From Oscillospiraceae bacterium (lineage in GTDB: Bacteria; Bacillota; Clostridia; Oscillospirales; Ruminococcaceae), in NCBI GenBank assembly GCA_017847875.1, contig JAGASN010000010.1, positions 1 through 32,070 on the forward strand: a stretch of DNA of 32,070 bases. Reading direction: 5' to 3'. Positions 22,890-31,921 of the stretch are shown piece by piece. Position 1 is the stretch's first letter, and every line of letters starts with the position of its first letter. Both the position numbers and the translations under genes were made by a program. Under the pieces are notes generated by a model that was given only the letters and a program-made list of their open reading frames with translations, was not told where the DNA came from and ran no database searches.

Positions 22890-23035
22890 AGTTTCGGGGC
22901 AGGGTGAGAATCCCTACCGGCGGTGAAGCGGCTTTGTCCGATAAGTCCGAGAGCCTTTTGGCAAGAACGGGTCAGAATCCCGTACCGACGGTGTTTGCGA
23001 AAATTTCGCATTAAGTCCGGATGGCGAAACTGCGT
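22890..23035 (+). promoter_or_regulatory. FMN riboswitch (RFN element)
   Basis: The hallmarks are present in order: TCGGGGCAGGGTGAGAATCC, CTACCGGCGGT, then GTCAGAATCCCGTACCGACGGT (split by position at about 22971-22992) and AAGTCCGGATGGCGAAA. It controls ribU 110 bp downstream by a terminator; FMN binding switches expression off. Confidence 0.96.
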
Positions 23036-23046
23036 GAAGAAATTTT

Positions 23047-23080
23047 TGCTCCGTACAAAATTTGTGCGGAGCATTTCTTT
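23047..23080 (+). terminator. FMN riboswitch terminator
   Basis: TGCTCCGTACAAA pairs with TTTGTGCGGAGCA (one G-U), with a very tight loop, followed by TTTCTTTTT. Confidence 0.9.
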
Positions 23081-23143
23081 TTGCGATTTTGCCTTTCTTT
23101 TAAGAAACTGTTCACACTATCTTAAAAAAGAAGGGGTATTATT

Positions 23144-23716
23144 ATGAAAAAAATGAACACAAAAAAACTCACAACTCTCGGCGTTCTTGCGGCCTGCTCA
23201 ATTGTTCTGGTTGCATTCATCCATTTCCCGATTTTTCCGGCGGTTTCCTTCCTTGAATATGACCCGGCGGATATTCCGATACTTATAGGAACCTTCCTTT
23301 TCGGACCGGTCTGGGGCGTTGTTTTGACCGTTATTGTTTCCGCAATCCAGGGAATGACCGTTTCCGCCCAAAGCGGAGTTTACGGAATCGTTATGCACAT
23401 AATCGCAACAAGCGCCTTCACCCTTGTTGCGGGAACGATTTACAAACATAAAAAGACCAAAAAAGGCGCCCTTATCGCAATCGCCTGCGGTGTTCTTGCA
23501 ATGGTTGCCGTTATGTATCCGGCAAACCTTGCGCTCACTCCGGTTTATCTCAACGCAATGGCCGGAATGGAAATTGAAGCCGCAAAAGGAATGGTAAAAA
23601 GCCTTATGCCTTTTATCCTTCTCTTTAATCTTACAAAAGCCGGAATAAACGGCGCCGTTACCTATCTTGTTTATAAACGCATCCACAAGCTTCTCGGAAA
23701 GCTCAACCTTGCGTAA
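23144..23716 (+). CDS. ribU: Riboflavin ECF transporter substrate-binding protein
   Basis: RibU is the S component that binds riboflavin in the membrane and works with a shared energising module (EcfA/EcfA'/EcfT, not in this window). The 190-residue protein has about six membrane segments and the motif LEYDPADIPILIGTFLFGP, which identifies RibU among S components. It is under the FMN riboswitch. The start ATG follows AAGAAGGGG. The P-type ATPase follows by 21 bp and may be co-transcribed. Confidence 0.95.
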   Translation: MKKMNTKKLTTLGVLAACSIVLVAFIHFPIFPAVSFLEYDPADIPILIGTFLFGPVWGVVLTVIVSAIQGMTVSAQSGVYGIVMHIIATSAFTLVAGTIYKHKKTKKGALIAIACGVLAMVAVMYPANLALTPVYLNAMAGMEIEAAKGMVKSLMPFILLFNLTKAGINGAVTYLVYKRIHKLLGKLNLA

Positions 23717-23737
23717 GAATAAAAAGGCAGTGATATC

Positions 23738-26056
23738 TTGAAAATCGACCAAAGCTGGCCGTCCCTTTCAAGCGAAGAAGCGAAGCGCCTTGCCGCGGAA
23801 GGCAAGGCGAACGTTTCGCCTTCTTCCGCTTCAAAAAGCGTAAAACAGATAATTTTTTCAAACCTCTTTACCTTCTATAACATGCTCAATGTTGTGCTTG
23901 CGGTTCTTGTTATCACCACGGGCAGCTACCGCAATATGCTTTTTTTGGGTATTGTTATATCGAACTTCCTCATCGGAACGATTCAGGAACTTCGGGCGAA
24001 GAAAACCGTTGACAGTCTTTCGGTGCTCACAGCACCCACTGCAAGGGTCATTCGCGACGGAAAAGAGGTTGTTTTGCCTTATCAGGAACTTGTTCTGGGC
24101 GATGTTGTGCTCATTGGAGCCGGCGACCAGATGACCGCCGACGGAACGGTGCTCGGCGGCGAGGCAAGGCTTAACGAAAGCCTTATAACCGGCGAAAGCG
24201 ACGCCGTTCTTAAAGCCGCCGGAGATAAACTTTTTTCCGGAAGCTTTGTGATAAGCGGCGAAGCCGCAGTTGTTCTTACCGCAGTGGGCGCGGAAAGCTA
24301 TGCCGAAAAACTCACCGCGGAAGCAAAAAAGCTCAAAACAGCAAAATCCGTGCTCAAAAACACAATGATGAACATAATAAAAACCGTCACGGCTTTTATT
24401 GTTCCGATGGGCGTGCTCACTTTTTGGAACCACTTTGTTGACCAGGGACTTTCCTATACGGATTCCATGATTCCGACCGTTGCGGCAATGGTCGGAATGA
24501 TTCCGGACGGGCTTTATCTGCTCACGAGCATGAGTTTTGCTGTGGGCGTTGTGCGCCTTGCTCAAAAGCGTACCCTTACCCAACAGCTTTATTCTTTGGA
24601 ATCCCTTGCAAGGGCGGACGTGCTCTGCCTTGATAAAACCGGCACCATAACCAGCGGAAACATGAAGATAGAAGGCACCGTAAGCTTTGATGGTGAAGAT
24701 ATCGGCGCCCTTGCGGCGGAAATCTATTCCGCCGTTCCGGCGGATAACGCCACCGCAAAAGCAATTGTCGAAGCCTTCGGAAGCCGGAACCCCATTGAAA
24801 AAACGGCGAAAAACATTCTTCCGTTTTCTTCGGTGCTCAAATATGTCGCGGCGGATTTCGGCGAAGAAGGCTGCTATATGCTTGGCGCACCGGAATTCGT
24901 TACCGGCGGAAATTTTCCGGAAACCGTTCAGAAAGCGGCAGAATATTCCGCAGACGGAACCCGTGTTCTTGCCCTCTGTTTCGGAAAATTTGACGGAAAA
25001 TTATACAAAGCGGAAAAACCGCTTGGTTTTATACTGATTGAAGATGAAATTCGTCCGAATGTTGCGGAAACTTTTGAATATTTCCGCAAAAACGACGTTT
25101 CCATAAAAGTTATAAGCGGAGATAACCCGGCGGCGGTTTCCGCAATTGCAAAAAAAGCCGGGGTGCCCGGCGCGGAAAATTTTGCGGATGCTTCGGTTCT
25201 TTCCGATGAGGAACTTTCCGCCCTTGCGGAAAAAACCGTTGTTTTCGGAAGGGTAAGCCCGGAACAAAAACGCGTTATAATAAAATCTCTCCAGAAAAAC
25301 GGACACACCGTCGCAATGACCGGCGACGGAGTCAACGACGTGCTCGCGCTTAAGGATGCGGATTGCTCCGTTGCAATGGCTTCCGGTGCTCAGGCGGCAA
25401 GTCATGCCGCCCAGCTTGTTCTTCTGGATTCGGATTTTTCCGCAATGCCGGAAGTCGTGCTCGAAGGAAGAAGAGTTATCAACAACATTCAGCGTGCGGC
25501 CTCGATTTTTCTTATGAAAACGATTTATACCTTTGCCCTTACCGCAATGCTTCTTTTTGCGCCTTTTGCATATCCGTTCGTGCCTATCCAGATGACCCTT
25601 ATCGGCGCAGTTGCTTCCGGAATTCCGGGGGTTTTTCTTGCCCTTGAACCGAACTTCAAAAGGGTTCCGAAGGAATTTATGAAAACGGTGCTCAAAAGGG
25701 CGCTTTTCGGCGCGGCAACGGTTTTCTTCGGAATTATGGCGGTGCTCATAATCAACGAAAATCTCGGAATGTCGGCGAAGCTTTCCCTCGATGAGGTTTC
25801 AACGGTCTGTACGGTTTATACCGGAGCCGCAAGCCTTATGATGCTTTTAACAACCTGCCTTCCGCTCAACAAATTCAAAGCGGCAATCGTTATCGGAAGT
25901 ACGGTTATCTTTTCCGCCGCAATCAATCTTTTCGAGGAACTTTTTATGCTTGTTCCGCTTTCCGCTTCCGGAAGAACTCTTTTGCTTTGTCTTTTGCCTT
26001 TAACTTTGATCCAGTTTGCCGTAAGAAATTTTCAGCTTAAAAAGGAGAACCAATGA
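23738..26056 (+). CDS. P-type cation-transporting ATPase (CtpE/Exp7-like)
   Basis: A membrane ATPase that moves a cation across the cytoplasmic membrane. The 772-residue protein has no N-terminal heavy-metal domain. TGES (actuator) lies at about 151, the phosphorylation motif DKTGT at Asp299, the nucleotide-binding domain follows with KTVVFGRVSPEQK, and TGDGVND at about 528-534. Membrane helix 4 has GMIPDGLYLLTS, not the CPC/CPH of copper or zinc pumps nor the PEGL of classical Ca2+/Mg2+ pumps; the closest match by eye is the CtpE/Exp7 Ca2+-type subgroup. The start is a TTG ten bases from AAGG, a weak signal, 21 bp after ribU. Its stop overlaps the next gene by four bases. The exact ion is not certain. 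Confidence 0.9.
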   Translation: MKIDQSWPSLSSEEAKRLAAEGKANVSPSSASKSVKQIIFSNLFTFYNMLNVVLAVLVITTGSYRNMLFLGIVISNFLIGTIQELRAKKTVDSLSVLTAPTARVIRDGKEVVLPYQELVLGDVVLIGAGDQMTADGTVLGGEARLNESLITGESDAVLKAAGDKLFSGSFVISGEAAVVLTAVGAESYAEKLTAEAKKLKTAKSVLKNTMMNIIKTVTAFIVPMGVLTFWNHFVDQGLSYTDSMIPTVAAMVGMIPDGLYLLTSMSFAVGVVRLAQKRTLTQQLYSLESLARADVLCLDKTGTITSGNMKIEGTVSFDGEDIGALAAEIYSAVPADNATAKAIVEAFGSRNPIEKTAKNILPFSSVLKYVAADFGEEGCYMLGAPEFVTGGNFPETVQKAAEYSADGTRVLALCFGKFDGKLYKAEKPLGFILIEDEIRPNVAETFEYFRKNDVSIKVISGDNPAAVSAIAKKAGVPGAENFADASVLSDEELSALAEKTVVFGRVSPEQKRVIIKSLQKNGHTVAMTGDGVNDVLALKDADCSVAMASGAQAASHAAQLVLLDSDFSAMPEVVLEGRRVINNIQRAASIFLMKTIYTFALTAMLLFAPFAYPFVPIQMTLIGAVASGIPGVFLALEPNFKRVPKEFMKTVLKRALFGAATVFFGIMAVLIINENLGMSAKLSLDEVSTVCTVYTGAASLMMLLTTCLPLNKFKAAIVIGSTVIFSAAINLFEELFMLVPLSASGRTLLLCLLPLTLIQFAVRNFQLKKENQ

Positions 26057-26604
26057 CCGGAAAAATTCGTTTTGCAACCGAAAAAGACGCGGAAGCGATC
26101 CTCAGAATCTATGCGCCCTATATCGAAAAAACCGCCATAACCTTTGAATATGAAGTTCCCTCCCTTTCGGAATTTTCCGAAAGGATTTCGGAAATCCAAA
26201 GGAAATATCCCTGGATAGTTTACGAAGAAAACGGAAAAATCCTCGGCTATGCCTATGGCGGACCGGAATATACAAGGGCGGCTTATCAATGGACCGTTGA
26301 AGTTTCGGTTTATGTTGACGAAAACGAAAAGGGAAAAGGAATCGGAACCGCTCTTTATGAAAAAGTTCTCGATATCCTTAAAAAACAAAACTTCTGCCTT
26401 TGCTATGCTCTTATCAACGAAGATAACGAGGCTTCCCTTCGAATGCACGAAAAATACGGTTTTAGACCAATCGGAACAAGGAAAAACTGCGGATATAAAT
26501 TTGAAAAATGGCACAGCGTTGTTTTTCTTGAAAAACAGCTGAACGAACCTTCCGTTCCGCCGAAACCGGTTATTCCAATCGGTGAACTTGAATATGAGTT
26601 TTAA
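26053..26604 (+). CDS. GNAT N-acetyltransferase, phosphinothricin-acetyltransferase-like
   Basis: The ATG overlaps the TGA of the P-type ATPase (ATGA), so they are translationally coupled. The 183-residue protein matches the Pat/Bar branch: IRFATEKDAEAILRIYAPYI, TAITFEYEVPS, the WTVEVSVYVDENEKGKGIGTAL segment (split over the acetyl-CoA loop, motif GKGIGTA), INEDNEASLRMHEKYGF and a final FEKWHSVVF. The cytosolic product should acetylate an amino group of a small molecule; substrate unknown. A tail of about 20 residues rich in Pro follows the domain. It is followed by a terminator. Confidence 0.92.
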   Translation: MTGKIRFATEKDAEAILRIYAPYIEKTAITFEYEVPSLSEFSERISEIQRKYPWIVYEENGKILGYAYGGPEYTRAAYQWTVEVSVYVDENEKGKGIGTALYEKVLDILKKQNFCLCYALINEDNEASLRMHEKYGFRPIGTRKNCGYKFEKWHSVVFLEKQLNEPSVPPKPVIPIGELEYEF

Positions 26605-26630
26605 AAAGGGCGGTTTTACCGCCTTTTTTT
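26605..26630 (+). terminator. Terminator after the GNAT gene
   Basis: GGCGGT pairs with ACCGCC, extended by A-T pairs and one G-U, followed by seven T. It starts right at the stop codon. Confidence 0.88.
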
Positions 26631-26632
26631 AT

Positions 26633-26698
26633 AATCTTAATAAAATATTAAGAATTTCCCCACTTTAATCTTAAGGTTTAAACTGTTATTATATAGAA
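26633..26698 (+). promoter_or_regulatory. Promoter region of the two-component system with repeated AATCTTAA words
   Basis: AATCTTAA occurs at 26633-26640 and 26667-26674, and a reversed relative (TTAAGAAT, 26648-26655) lies between them. A -10-like TATTAT or TATATA lies at 26687-26694. The response regulator may bind these repeats and control itself, which is inference from their spacing upstream of its start. Confidence 0.4.
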
Positions 26699-26716
26699 AA
26701 GAGGAGGCGAAGAAAT

Positions 26717-27409
26717 TTGTATAATCTTTTGATTTGCGATGATGACAGGGATATCCGCAACGCCCTTAAAATATATCTTTCCGGCGAAGGCTATAAAATT
26801 TTTGAAGCGGAAAACGGAAGCGAAGCTCTTGAGATTGTTGCCGCGGAAGAAATCCACCTTATCCTTATGGATATTATGATGCCGAAAATGGACGGCGTTT
26901 CCGCAACTATGAAACTTCGGGAAAACTCAAACGCACCGGTTATCTTCCTTACCGCAAAAAGCGAAGATAACGACAAAATTTTCGGTCTTACCGCCGGCGC
27001 GGACGATTATATCACAAAGCCTTTTAACCCAATGGAAGTTATCGCCAGAGTTAAAGCACAGCTTCGCCGCTATGCCTATTTCGGCGGAATGGAGAAAAAG
27101 GAGGACACAATTTCCGTCGGCGGAATTGAACTTGACGAAAGCGGAAAAAGCGTTACCCTTAACGGCGAACCGGTTTCTCTCACTCCCACGGAATATGATA
27201 TCCTCGAACTTTTTATCAAAAACCCGGGAAAGGTTTTTTCCTCGAAGGAAATTTATTCCGCCGTCTGGAGCAGCGACCCTTTGGGTGCGGAAGGGACCAT
27301 TGCGGTGCATATCCGCCACCTTCGTGAAAAAATTGAGATAGATCCCGCAAACCCCCGGTATCTCAAAGTTGTTTGGGGAAAAGGTTATAAACTGGAGGGG
27401 AAAAAATGA
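26717..27409 (+). CDS. OmpR/VanR-type response regulator
   Basis: The TTG at 26717 (nine bases after GAGGAGG) gives 230 residues. The receiver domain (1-120) has acid pocket DDD (8-10), phospho-acceptor Asp52 (LMDIMMPKMDG), Thr79 and Lys101 (TKPFNPME). The C-terminal winged helix (about 130-228) has LTPTEYDILELFIKNPGKVF and a final VVWGKGYKLE. The nearest relatives by pattern are VanR-like regulators. Four bases (ATGA) overlap the kinase gene, so the two are partners. Confidence 0.94.
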   Translation: MYNLLICDDDRDIRNALKIYLSGEGYKIFEAENGSEALEIVAAEEIHLILMDIMMPKMDGVSATMKLRENSNAPVIFLTAKSEDNDKIFGLTAGADDYITKPFNPMEVIARVKAQLRRYAYFGGMEKKEDTISVGGIELDESGKSVTLNGEPVSLTPTEYDILELFIKNPGKVFSSKEIYSAVWSSDPLGAEGTIAVHIRHLREKIEIDPANPRYLKVVWGKGYKLEGKK

Positions 27410-29337
27410 AAAAACTTTACGGAAGTTTGTTTTTAAAACTCCTTGCAATCGCCGCGGTCTGTATAATCACCCCAATCCTTATCGGCTGCGCCTGGTTTGC
27501 GGCGGAAGCTTATGATGACGAAATGTATGTTTCCGGAAAAACCCCGGAATTTGAACAGACCTTTTCCGCGGAAAGTTTTGTTGCAAAAAAACTTATCGAT
27601 ATCCACGAATATATCTATTGGAACGATATGACCGGGCTTATTGAAAACGAATATTATTTCAACGAAAAAAACTTCGCCTTCGAAATTTTTGATTCCGAAG
27701 GAAAGGAAGTTCTTTCCACCCTTAAAGCCGGAATTACCGGAAAACCGGAAACCCATCTTCCGGAAGAAAGCGGTTCAAGGGGATATATCCTTATGGTAAG
27801 CGAATATCCCGCAAAAGAGGTCACCGAAGAGGGAAAACCCGTTGCGGAATATACCATGAACGGCTATCTTAAAATGCCCATGGATCCGAACGGCGACGGT
27901 TATTCAGAATATGAAATATTCAGCTTCACCGCAAAATATTGTTTTGAATTCATAAGATACGGAATAATCTGCTTTGTTGCAAACGTGGTGCTCTGCATCT
28001 ATCTGATCGCCTCTTCCGGCTATGACGGAAGAGGAAGACTTGATCTCCGCGGTCTTAACGCAGTGGATTTTGATATCCTGCTTCTGCTTGTCGGAATCGG
28101 AATCGTTACGGTTGTGGGGATTATGGACGATATGCGTTTTGCCTATGACGATGTTTATAAATATCTGGCTTTCGGAGTCTGCTTTGCGGCGCTTACCTTC
28201 CTTACCCTTGCCGCACTTATGAGCATCTCCGCCCATATTAAAACCGAAAAGATTTTGGAACACACTTTTTTATATCAGATCGGAAGCGTTTTTTTAAAAT
28301 TTTTCCGCTGGTTTATGCGCAACATAGGAATTACCTGGAAACTTGCCCTTGCCGTTGCCGGATACAGCTTTACCGTTTATATTTTCGGAATTCTTTCAAC
28401 GGGGTATAACCTCGGCGCCTTCGCGGTTTTGCTTGCGCTTTTCATAATCGTTGCCGGAATCTGCATTGCAATCTGGTTTGGTTCCCAGCTTCGGAAAATA
28501 AAGCGCGGCGGAGAAGCAATTGCGAACGGCGATTTTGATTACCGCATAAATTCAAGGGAACTTTGGCCGGCATTGCGCGGTCACGCTTATAACCTCAACA
28601 GCGCCGCCATGGGAATGTCCAAAGCGGTTGACGACAGAATGAAAAGCGAGCGTTTTAAAACCGAACTTATCACCAATGTCAGCCACGATCTTAAAACACC
28701 GCTCACTTCAATAGTTTCCTACGTTGACCTTCTTAAAAAGGAAAACATTGAAAACGAAACTGCCCTCGGCTATATCGACGTTATAGACCGCCAGAGCGCA
28801 AAACTCAAAAAGCTTACGGAAGACCTTGTTGAAGCTTCGAAAGCAACAAGCGGCGCCGTTAACGTCAACAGGGAAGTTCTTAACATCGGCGAACTTATGA
28901 ACCAATCCGTGGGCGAATTTTCCGAAAAACTCGAGGCGGCGGAAATTGTTCCGGTTATCAATCTTCCGGAAAACGAAATTTTCGTCTGCACCGACGGAAG
29001 GCTTCTCTGGCGTGTTTTCGATAACCTTATCCAGAACATAATAAAATATGCACAGCCGGGAACAAGGGCCTATTTTGACCTTGTTGCGGAGGAAAACAAC
29101 GCCGTTCTCACCATTAAGAACATTTCAAAAGACCCGCTTAACATGACAGCCGAAGCACTTATGGAACGTTTTGTCCGTGGAGATGCTTCCCGAAACAGCG
29201 AAGGAAACGGCCTTGGCCTTTCCATTGCAAAGTCCCTTACGGAACTTTGCGGCGGAACTTTTGAACTCACCCTTGACGGCGACCTTTATAAGGTTATAAT
29301 AAAAATTCCGGAAACGGAAGAAAAACCGCAGACATAA
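27406..29337 (+). CDS. Sensor histidine kinase, partner of the VanR-like regulator
   Basis: The 643-residue membrane protein has one N-terminal membrane helix (about 11-33), an external domain of about 150 residues, then five more helices (about 183-203, 222-240, 252-275, 311-331, 337-358), a HAMP-like stretch, the HisKA domain with His427 (NVSHDLKTPLTSIVSYVDLL) and an HATPase domain with N box Asn544 (NLIQNIIKYA) and GNGLGLSIA. The two-part sensor, an external loop followed by a five-helix bundle, is more elaborate than in VanS. The signal cannot be told from the sequence; acidic residues (YDDEMY, PMDPNGDGYSEYE) in the loop could bind a cation. The final gene of the operon; a terminator follows. 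Confidence 0.93.
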   Translation: MKKLYGSLFLKLLAIAAVCIITPILIGCAWFAAEAYDDEMYVSGKTPEFEQTFSAESFVAKKLIDIHEYIYWNDMTGLIENEYYFNEKNFAFEIFDSEGKEVLSTLKAGITGKPETHLPEESGSRGYILMVSEYPAKEVTEEGKPVAEYTMNGYLKMPMDPNGDGYSEYEIFSFTAKYCFEFIRYGIICFVANVVLCIYLIASSGYDGRGRLDLRGLNAVDFDILLLLVGIGIVTVVGIMDDMRFAYDDVYKYLAFGVCFAALTFLTLAALMSISAHIKTEKILEHTFLYQIGSVFLKFFRWFMRNIGITWKLALAVAGYSFTVYIFGILSTGYNLGAFAVLLALFIIVAGICIAIWFGSQLRKIKRGGEAIANGDFDYRINSRELWPALRGHAYNLNSAAMGMSKAVDDRMKSERFKTELITNVSHDLKTPLTSIVSYVDLLKKENIENETALGYIDVIDRQSAKLKKLTEDLVEASKATSGAVNVNREVLNIGELMNQSVGEFSEKLEAAEIVPVINLPENEIFVCTDGRLLWRVFDNLIQNIIKYAQPGTRAYFDLVAEENNAVLTIKNISKDPLNMTAEALMERFVRGDASRNSEGNGLGLSIAKSLTELCGGTFELTLDGDLYKVIIKIPETEEKPQT

Positions 29338-29353
29338 AATTTTTTAAGAAACA

Positions 29354-29388
29354 AAAAACGGGACTTATCAAAAATAAGTCCCGTTTTT
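29354..29388 (+). terminator. Terminator of the two-component operon
   Basis: AAAAACGGGACTTAT pairs with ATAAGTCCCGTTTTT around CAAAA. Confidence 0.92.
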
Positions 29389-29390
29389 GC

Positions 29391-29419
29391 TTGTAATAAT
29401 GCGGTTTCTATGGTAAAAT
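29391..29419 (+). promoter_or_regulatory. prfC promoter
   Basis: TTGTAA (29391-29396) and TAAAAT (29414-29419) are 17 bp apart. Confidence 0.55.
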
Positions 29420-29455
29420 AATAAATTGTCTTAATTCACAATTGGAGGAATTTTA

Positions 29456-31036
29456 ATGCCCAGTTTAAAAGAAGAAATTTCACGCAGAAGAACTTTTGCG
29501 ATAATTTCGCACCCCGACGCAGGTAAAACAACCCTTACCGAAAAATTCCTGCTCTATGGCGGTGCAATTGCCCAGGCAGGCGAAGTTAAAGGAAAAAAAG
29601 CCAAAGCCGCAACCTCCGACTGGATGGAAATTGAAAAGCAGCGCGGAATTTCCGTAACTTCCTCCGTAATGCAGTTCCAGCACAGCGGTTTTTGCATCAA
29701 CATTCTCGATACCCCCGGACACCAGGACTTCTCCGAAGATACCTACCGTACCCTTATGGCGGCGGACTCCGCGGTAATGGTAATCGACGGCGCAAAAGGC
29801 GTTGAGCCCCAGACCAGAAAACTCTTCAAAGTCTGCTCCATGCGCCACATTCCGATTTTTACCTTCATCAATAAAATGGACCGCGAAACCAAGGATCCTT
29901 TCGATCTTTGCGAAGAAGTTGAGCGCGAACTCGGAATCGATACCTACGCAATGAACTGGCCCATAGGCTGCGGAAAAGAATTCCAGGGTGTTTATGACCG
30001 CGAAAAGAAAAGCATTCTTTTCTTCGGAGACGAAGGAAAAGGCAGAAAATCCTCCTCCGTCGAAATTGAACTTGATGACCCGGAAGTTGCGGATTACCTC
30101 GGCGAAAAAGGCTGGGAACAGATTCGCGATGACGTTGAACTTCTCGGAGCGGGAAGAGATTTTGATATGGAAGCCGTTCAGAACGGTACCCTCAGCCCTG
30201 TTTTCTTCGGTTCCGCTTTAACAACCTTTGGCGTTGAACCTTTCCTCGAAGCCTTCCTCAAAATGACCACTTCCCCGCTTGCAAGAACTTCCGACGAAGG
30301 CGTTATCGACCCCATTGAGGAGGATTTTTCCGCTTTCGTTTTCAAAATTCAGGCAAACATGAACAAAGCCCACCGGGACCGCCTTGCTTTTATGAGAATC
30401 TGCTCCGGAAAGTTCGAGCGTGACGCGGAAGTTTATCACGTTCAGGGCGGAAAGAAAATGCGCCTTTCCCAGCCGCAGCAGATTATGGCGGCGGAACGCG
30501 AAATTGTTGACGAAGCTTATGCCGGCGACATAATCGGCGTTTTCGATCCGGGCGTTTTCTCCATCGGCGATACAATCACAATGCCCGGCAGAAAATTCCG
30601 CTATTCCGGAATTCCGACCTTTGAACCGGAACACTTTATGTCCGTCCGTCCGAAGGACACCATGAAGCGCAAACAGTTCATCAAGGGAATTGAACAGATC
30701 GCCCAGGAAGGCGCGATCCAGATTTTCAAAATTCCCGGCTATGGTCTTGAGGAAGCAATAATCGGCGTTGTCGGTACTCTTCAGTTCGACGTTTTCCGTT
30801 ACAGAATGCAGAGCGAATACGGCGTCGAGCTTTATATGAGCCCGCTTCCTTATGAGCATCTCCGCTTCATTCTCGAATGCCCCGTTCCTGTTAACCAGCT
30901 TGACCTTGCCAACGGAACCAAGGTTCTTGAAGATTACCGCGGTCACAATGTTCTTGTTTTCAGCGGAATCTGGGCGCTCAACTATATGATGAAAAACAAC
31001 CCGGGTCTTGTTGTTTCCGACGAACTCCGAGTTTGA
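29456..31036 (+). CDS. prfC: Peptide chain release factor 3
   Basis: RF3 is the GTPase that removes RF1/RF2 from the ribosome after peptide release. The 526-residue protein has the G1 loop SHPDAGKTT (about 18-26), the switch region EKQRGISVTSSVMQF, DTPGHQDF, and NKMD (about 140), followed by RF3-type domains II and III (FSAFVFKIQANMNKAHRDR, AIIGVVGTLQFDVFRYRM). The ATG follows TTGGAGG. Length and motifs are canonical. It is transcribed alone. Confidence 0.98.
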   Translation: MPSLKEEISRRRTFAIISHPDAGKTTLTEKFLLYGGAIAQAGEVKGKKAKAATSDWMEIEKQRGISVTSSVMQFQHSGFCINILDTPGHQDFSEDTYRTLMAADSAVMVIDGAKGVEPQTRKLFKVCSMRHIPIFTFINKMDRETKDPFDLCEEVERELGIDTYAMNWPIGCGKEFQGVYDREKKSILFFGDEGKGRKSSSVEIELDDPEVADYLGEKGWEQIRDDVELLGAGRDFDMEAVQNGTLSPVFFGSALTTFGVEPFLEAFLKMTTSPLARTSDEGVIDPIEEDFSAFVFKIQANMNKAHRDRLAFMRICSGKFERDAEVYHVQGGKKMRLSQPQQIMAAEREIVDEAYAGDIIGVFDPGVFSIGDTITMPGRKFRYSGIPTFEPEHFMSVRPKDTMKRKQFIKGIEQIAQEGAIQIFKIPGYGLEEAIIGVVGTLQFDVFRYRMQSEYGVELYMSPLPYEHLRFILECPVPVNQLDLANGTKVLEDYRGHNVLVFSGIWALNYMMKNNPGLVVSDELRV

Positions 31037-31046
31037 TTTTAAAAAG

Positions 31047-31074
31047 AAAAACCGCCTTAAAGGGCGGTTTTTTT
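31047..31074 (+). terminator. prfC terminator
   Basis: AAAAACCGCC pairs with GGCGGTTTTT, with T continuing to 31074. Confidence 0.9.
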
Positions 31075-31156
31075 GTTGGCTCTCTTTGAGTTTTATTTTT
31101 GTAGTATAATACTTGTAATTATATAAATGCAAAAACAAGTGACAATAACCGAATAT

Positions 31157-31882
31157 TCAAGAAAAAAGCGAAAAGAAAAATGCAAAAAGAATTCCAACTA
31201 AAACAATTATGGCGATAAGTATATTGTCGTTTGAAAAGAGACCTTTTTTATGTTTCCTACGCAAGTCATTTTTTTCCTCAATAGATTCTTCATATTGATT
31301 GTATTTAATTTCAAAATGATGGATGCGCTTTACAGGCAGAGATTTAAGAGTTTTGTTAATCCGCTTTTCTATATATTCGGGGTTTATTCCGTAAGAAGTC
31401 CACAGTTTAATAATTGGAATACCAGCTTCTTCACAGATTTTGGCAACTTTTTCATCTCGTCCATATCTTTCTTTTGATAAATGAGTTTGGTCGTTTATTT
31501 CTATTACGGCAAGCGGTTTATAATTTAAATCCGTAATTAAAAAGTCGACATTTCGATAAAGCTCGTTTTGATATCGAGAACAATCGGTTTTTGTAATAAA
31601 AGAAGCAAGGTTAGCTTGCACGTGTAAAAAGTATTCGGAAGGTAGGACAGATTTAATGCATTTGTAATAGGCAAATTCACTTTTTGTTAAAAGCGAATGT
31701 TTCGGAGCATAAAGGTAGTTTGTATCCTCTGCTGAAATAATTTCGCCGGAACAAGTAACATTTACGTGATGCCATCTATGGCATTTTTCACACTTTATTA
31801 TTTCACCTGTTTCTCTTTTCTCAAAACATTCTTTACATAGCGGATATTTGCCGCTTGGTTTTCCGCAAACTTCACAAGGCAT
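31157..31882 (-). CDS. Zinc-ribbon, DUF2726-like protein with C-terminal membrane helix
   Basis: The ATG at 31882 follows GGAGGTG by six to seven bases; the longer reading from 31897 would start inside that site. The 241-residue protein opens with a zinc ribbon (MPCEVCGK...YPLCKECF, then CEKCHRWHHVNVTC), followed by a DUF2726-like domain (about 68-185): LLTKSEFAYYKCIKSVLP, VDFLITDLNYKPLAVIEIND and EEAGIPIIKLW. The Asp / Glu-x-Asn pattern recalls PD-(D/E)xK nucleases, but the final Lys is not evident. A highly basic/charged linker and a hydrophobic tail (NILIAIIVLVGILFAFFFSLFS, split as NILIAIIVLV + GILFAFFFSLFS) suggest a tail anchor in the membrane. The AT content is higher than in its neighbours. 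Function unknown. Confidence 0.82.
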   Translation of the reverse strand: MPCEVCGKPSGKYPLCKECFEKRETGEIIKCEKCHRWHHVNVTCSGEIISAEDTNYLYAPKHSLLTKSEFAYYKCIKSVLPSEYFLHVQANLASFITKTDCSRYQNELYRNVDFLITDLNYKPLAVIEINDQTHLSKERYGRDEKVAKICEEAGIPIIKLWTSYGINPEYIEKRINKTLKSLPVKRIHHFEIKYNQYEESIEEKNDLRRKHKKGLFSNDNILIAIIVLVGILFAFFFSLFS

Positions 31883-31911
31883 TTTTATCACCTCCACTTA
31901 AAACTAAATCC

Positions 31912-31920
31912 ATTATAGCA
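31912..31920 (-). promoter_or_regulatory. Extended -10 promoter of the DUF2726-like gene
   Basis: On the minus strand TGCTATAAT is an extended -10; no good -35 is seen (TATGAT at the expected place). It lies just beyond the stop of the frame that enters from the right edge. Confidence 0.5.
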
Positions 31921-31921
31921 T

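Noticed and set aside
30218..31138. 306-codon minus-strand ORF opposite prfC
   Set aside because: Antisense to a canonical RF3 gene and to its terminator; no domain.
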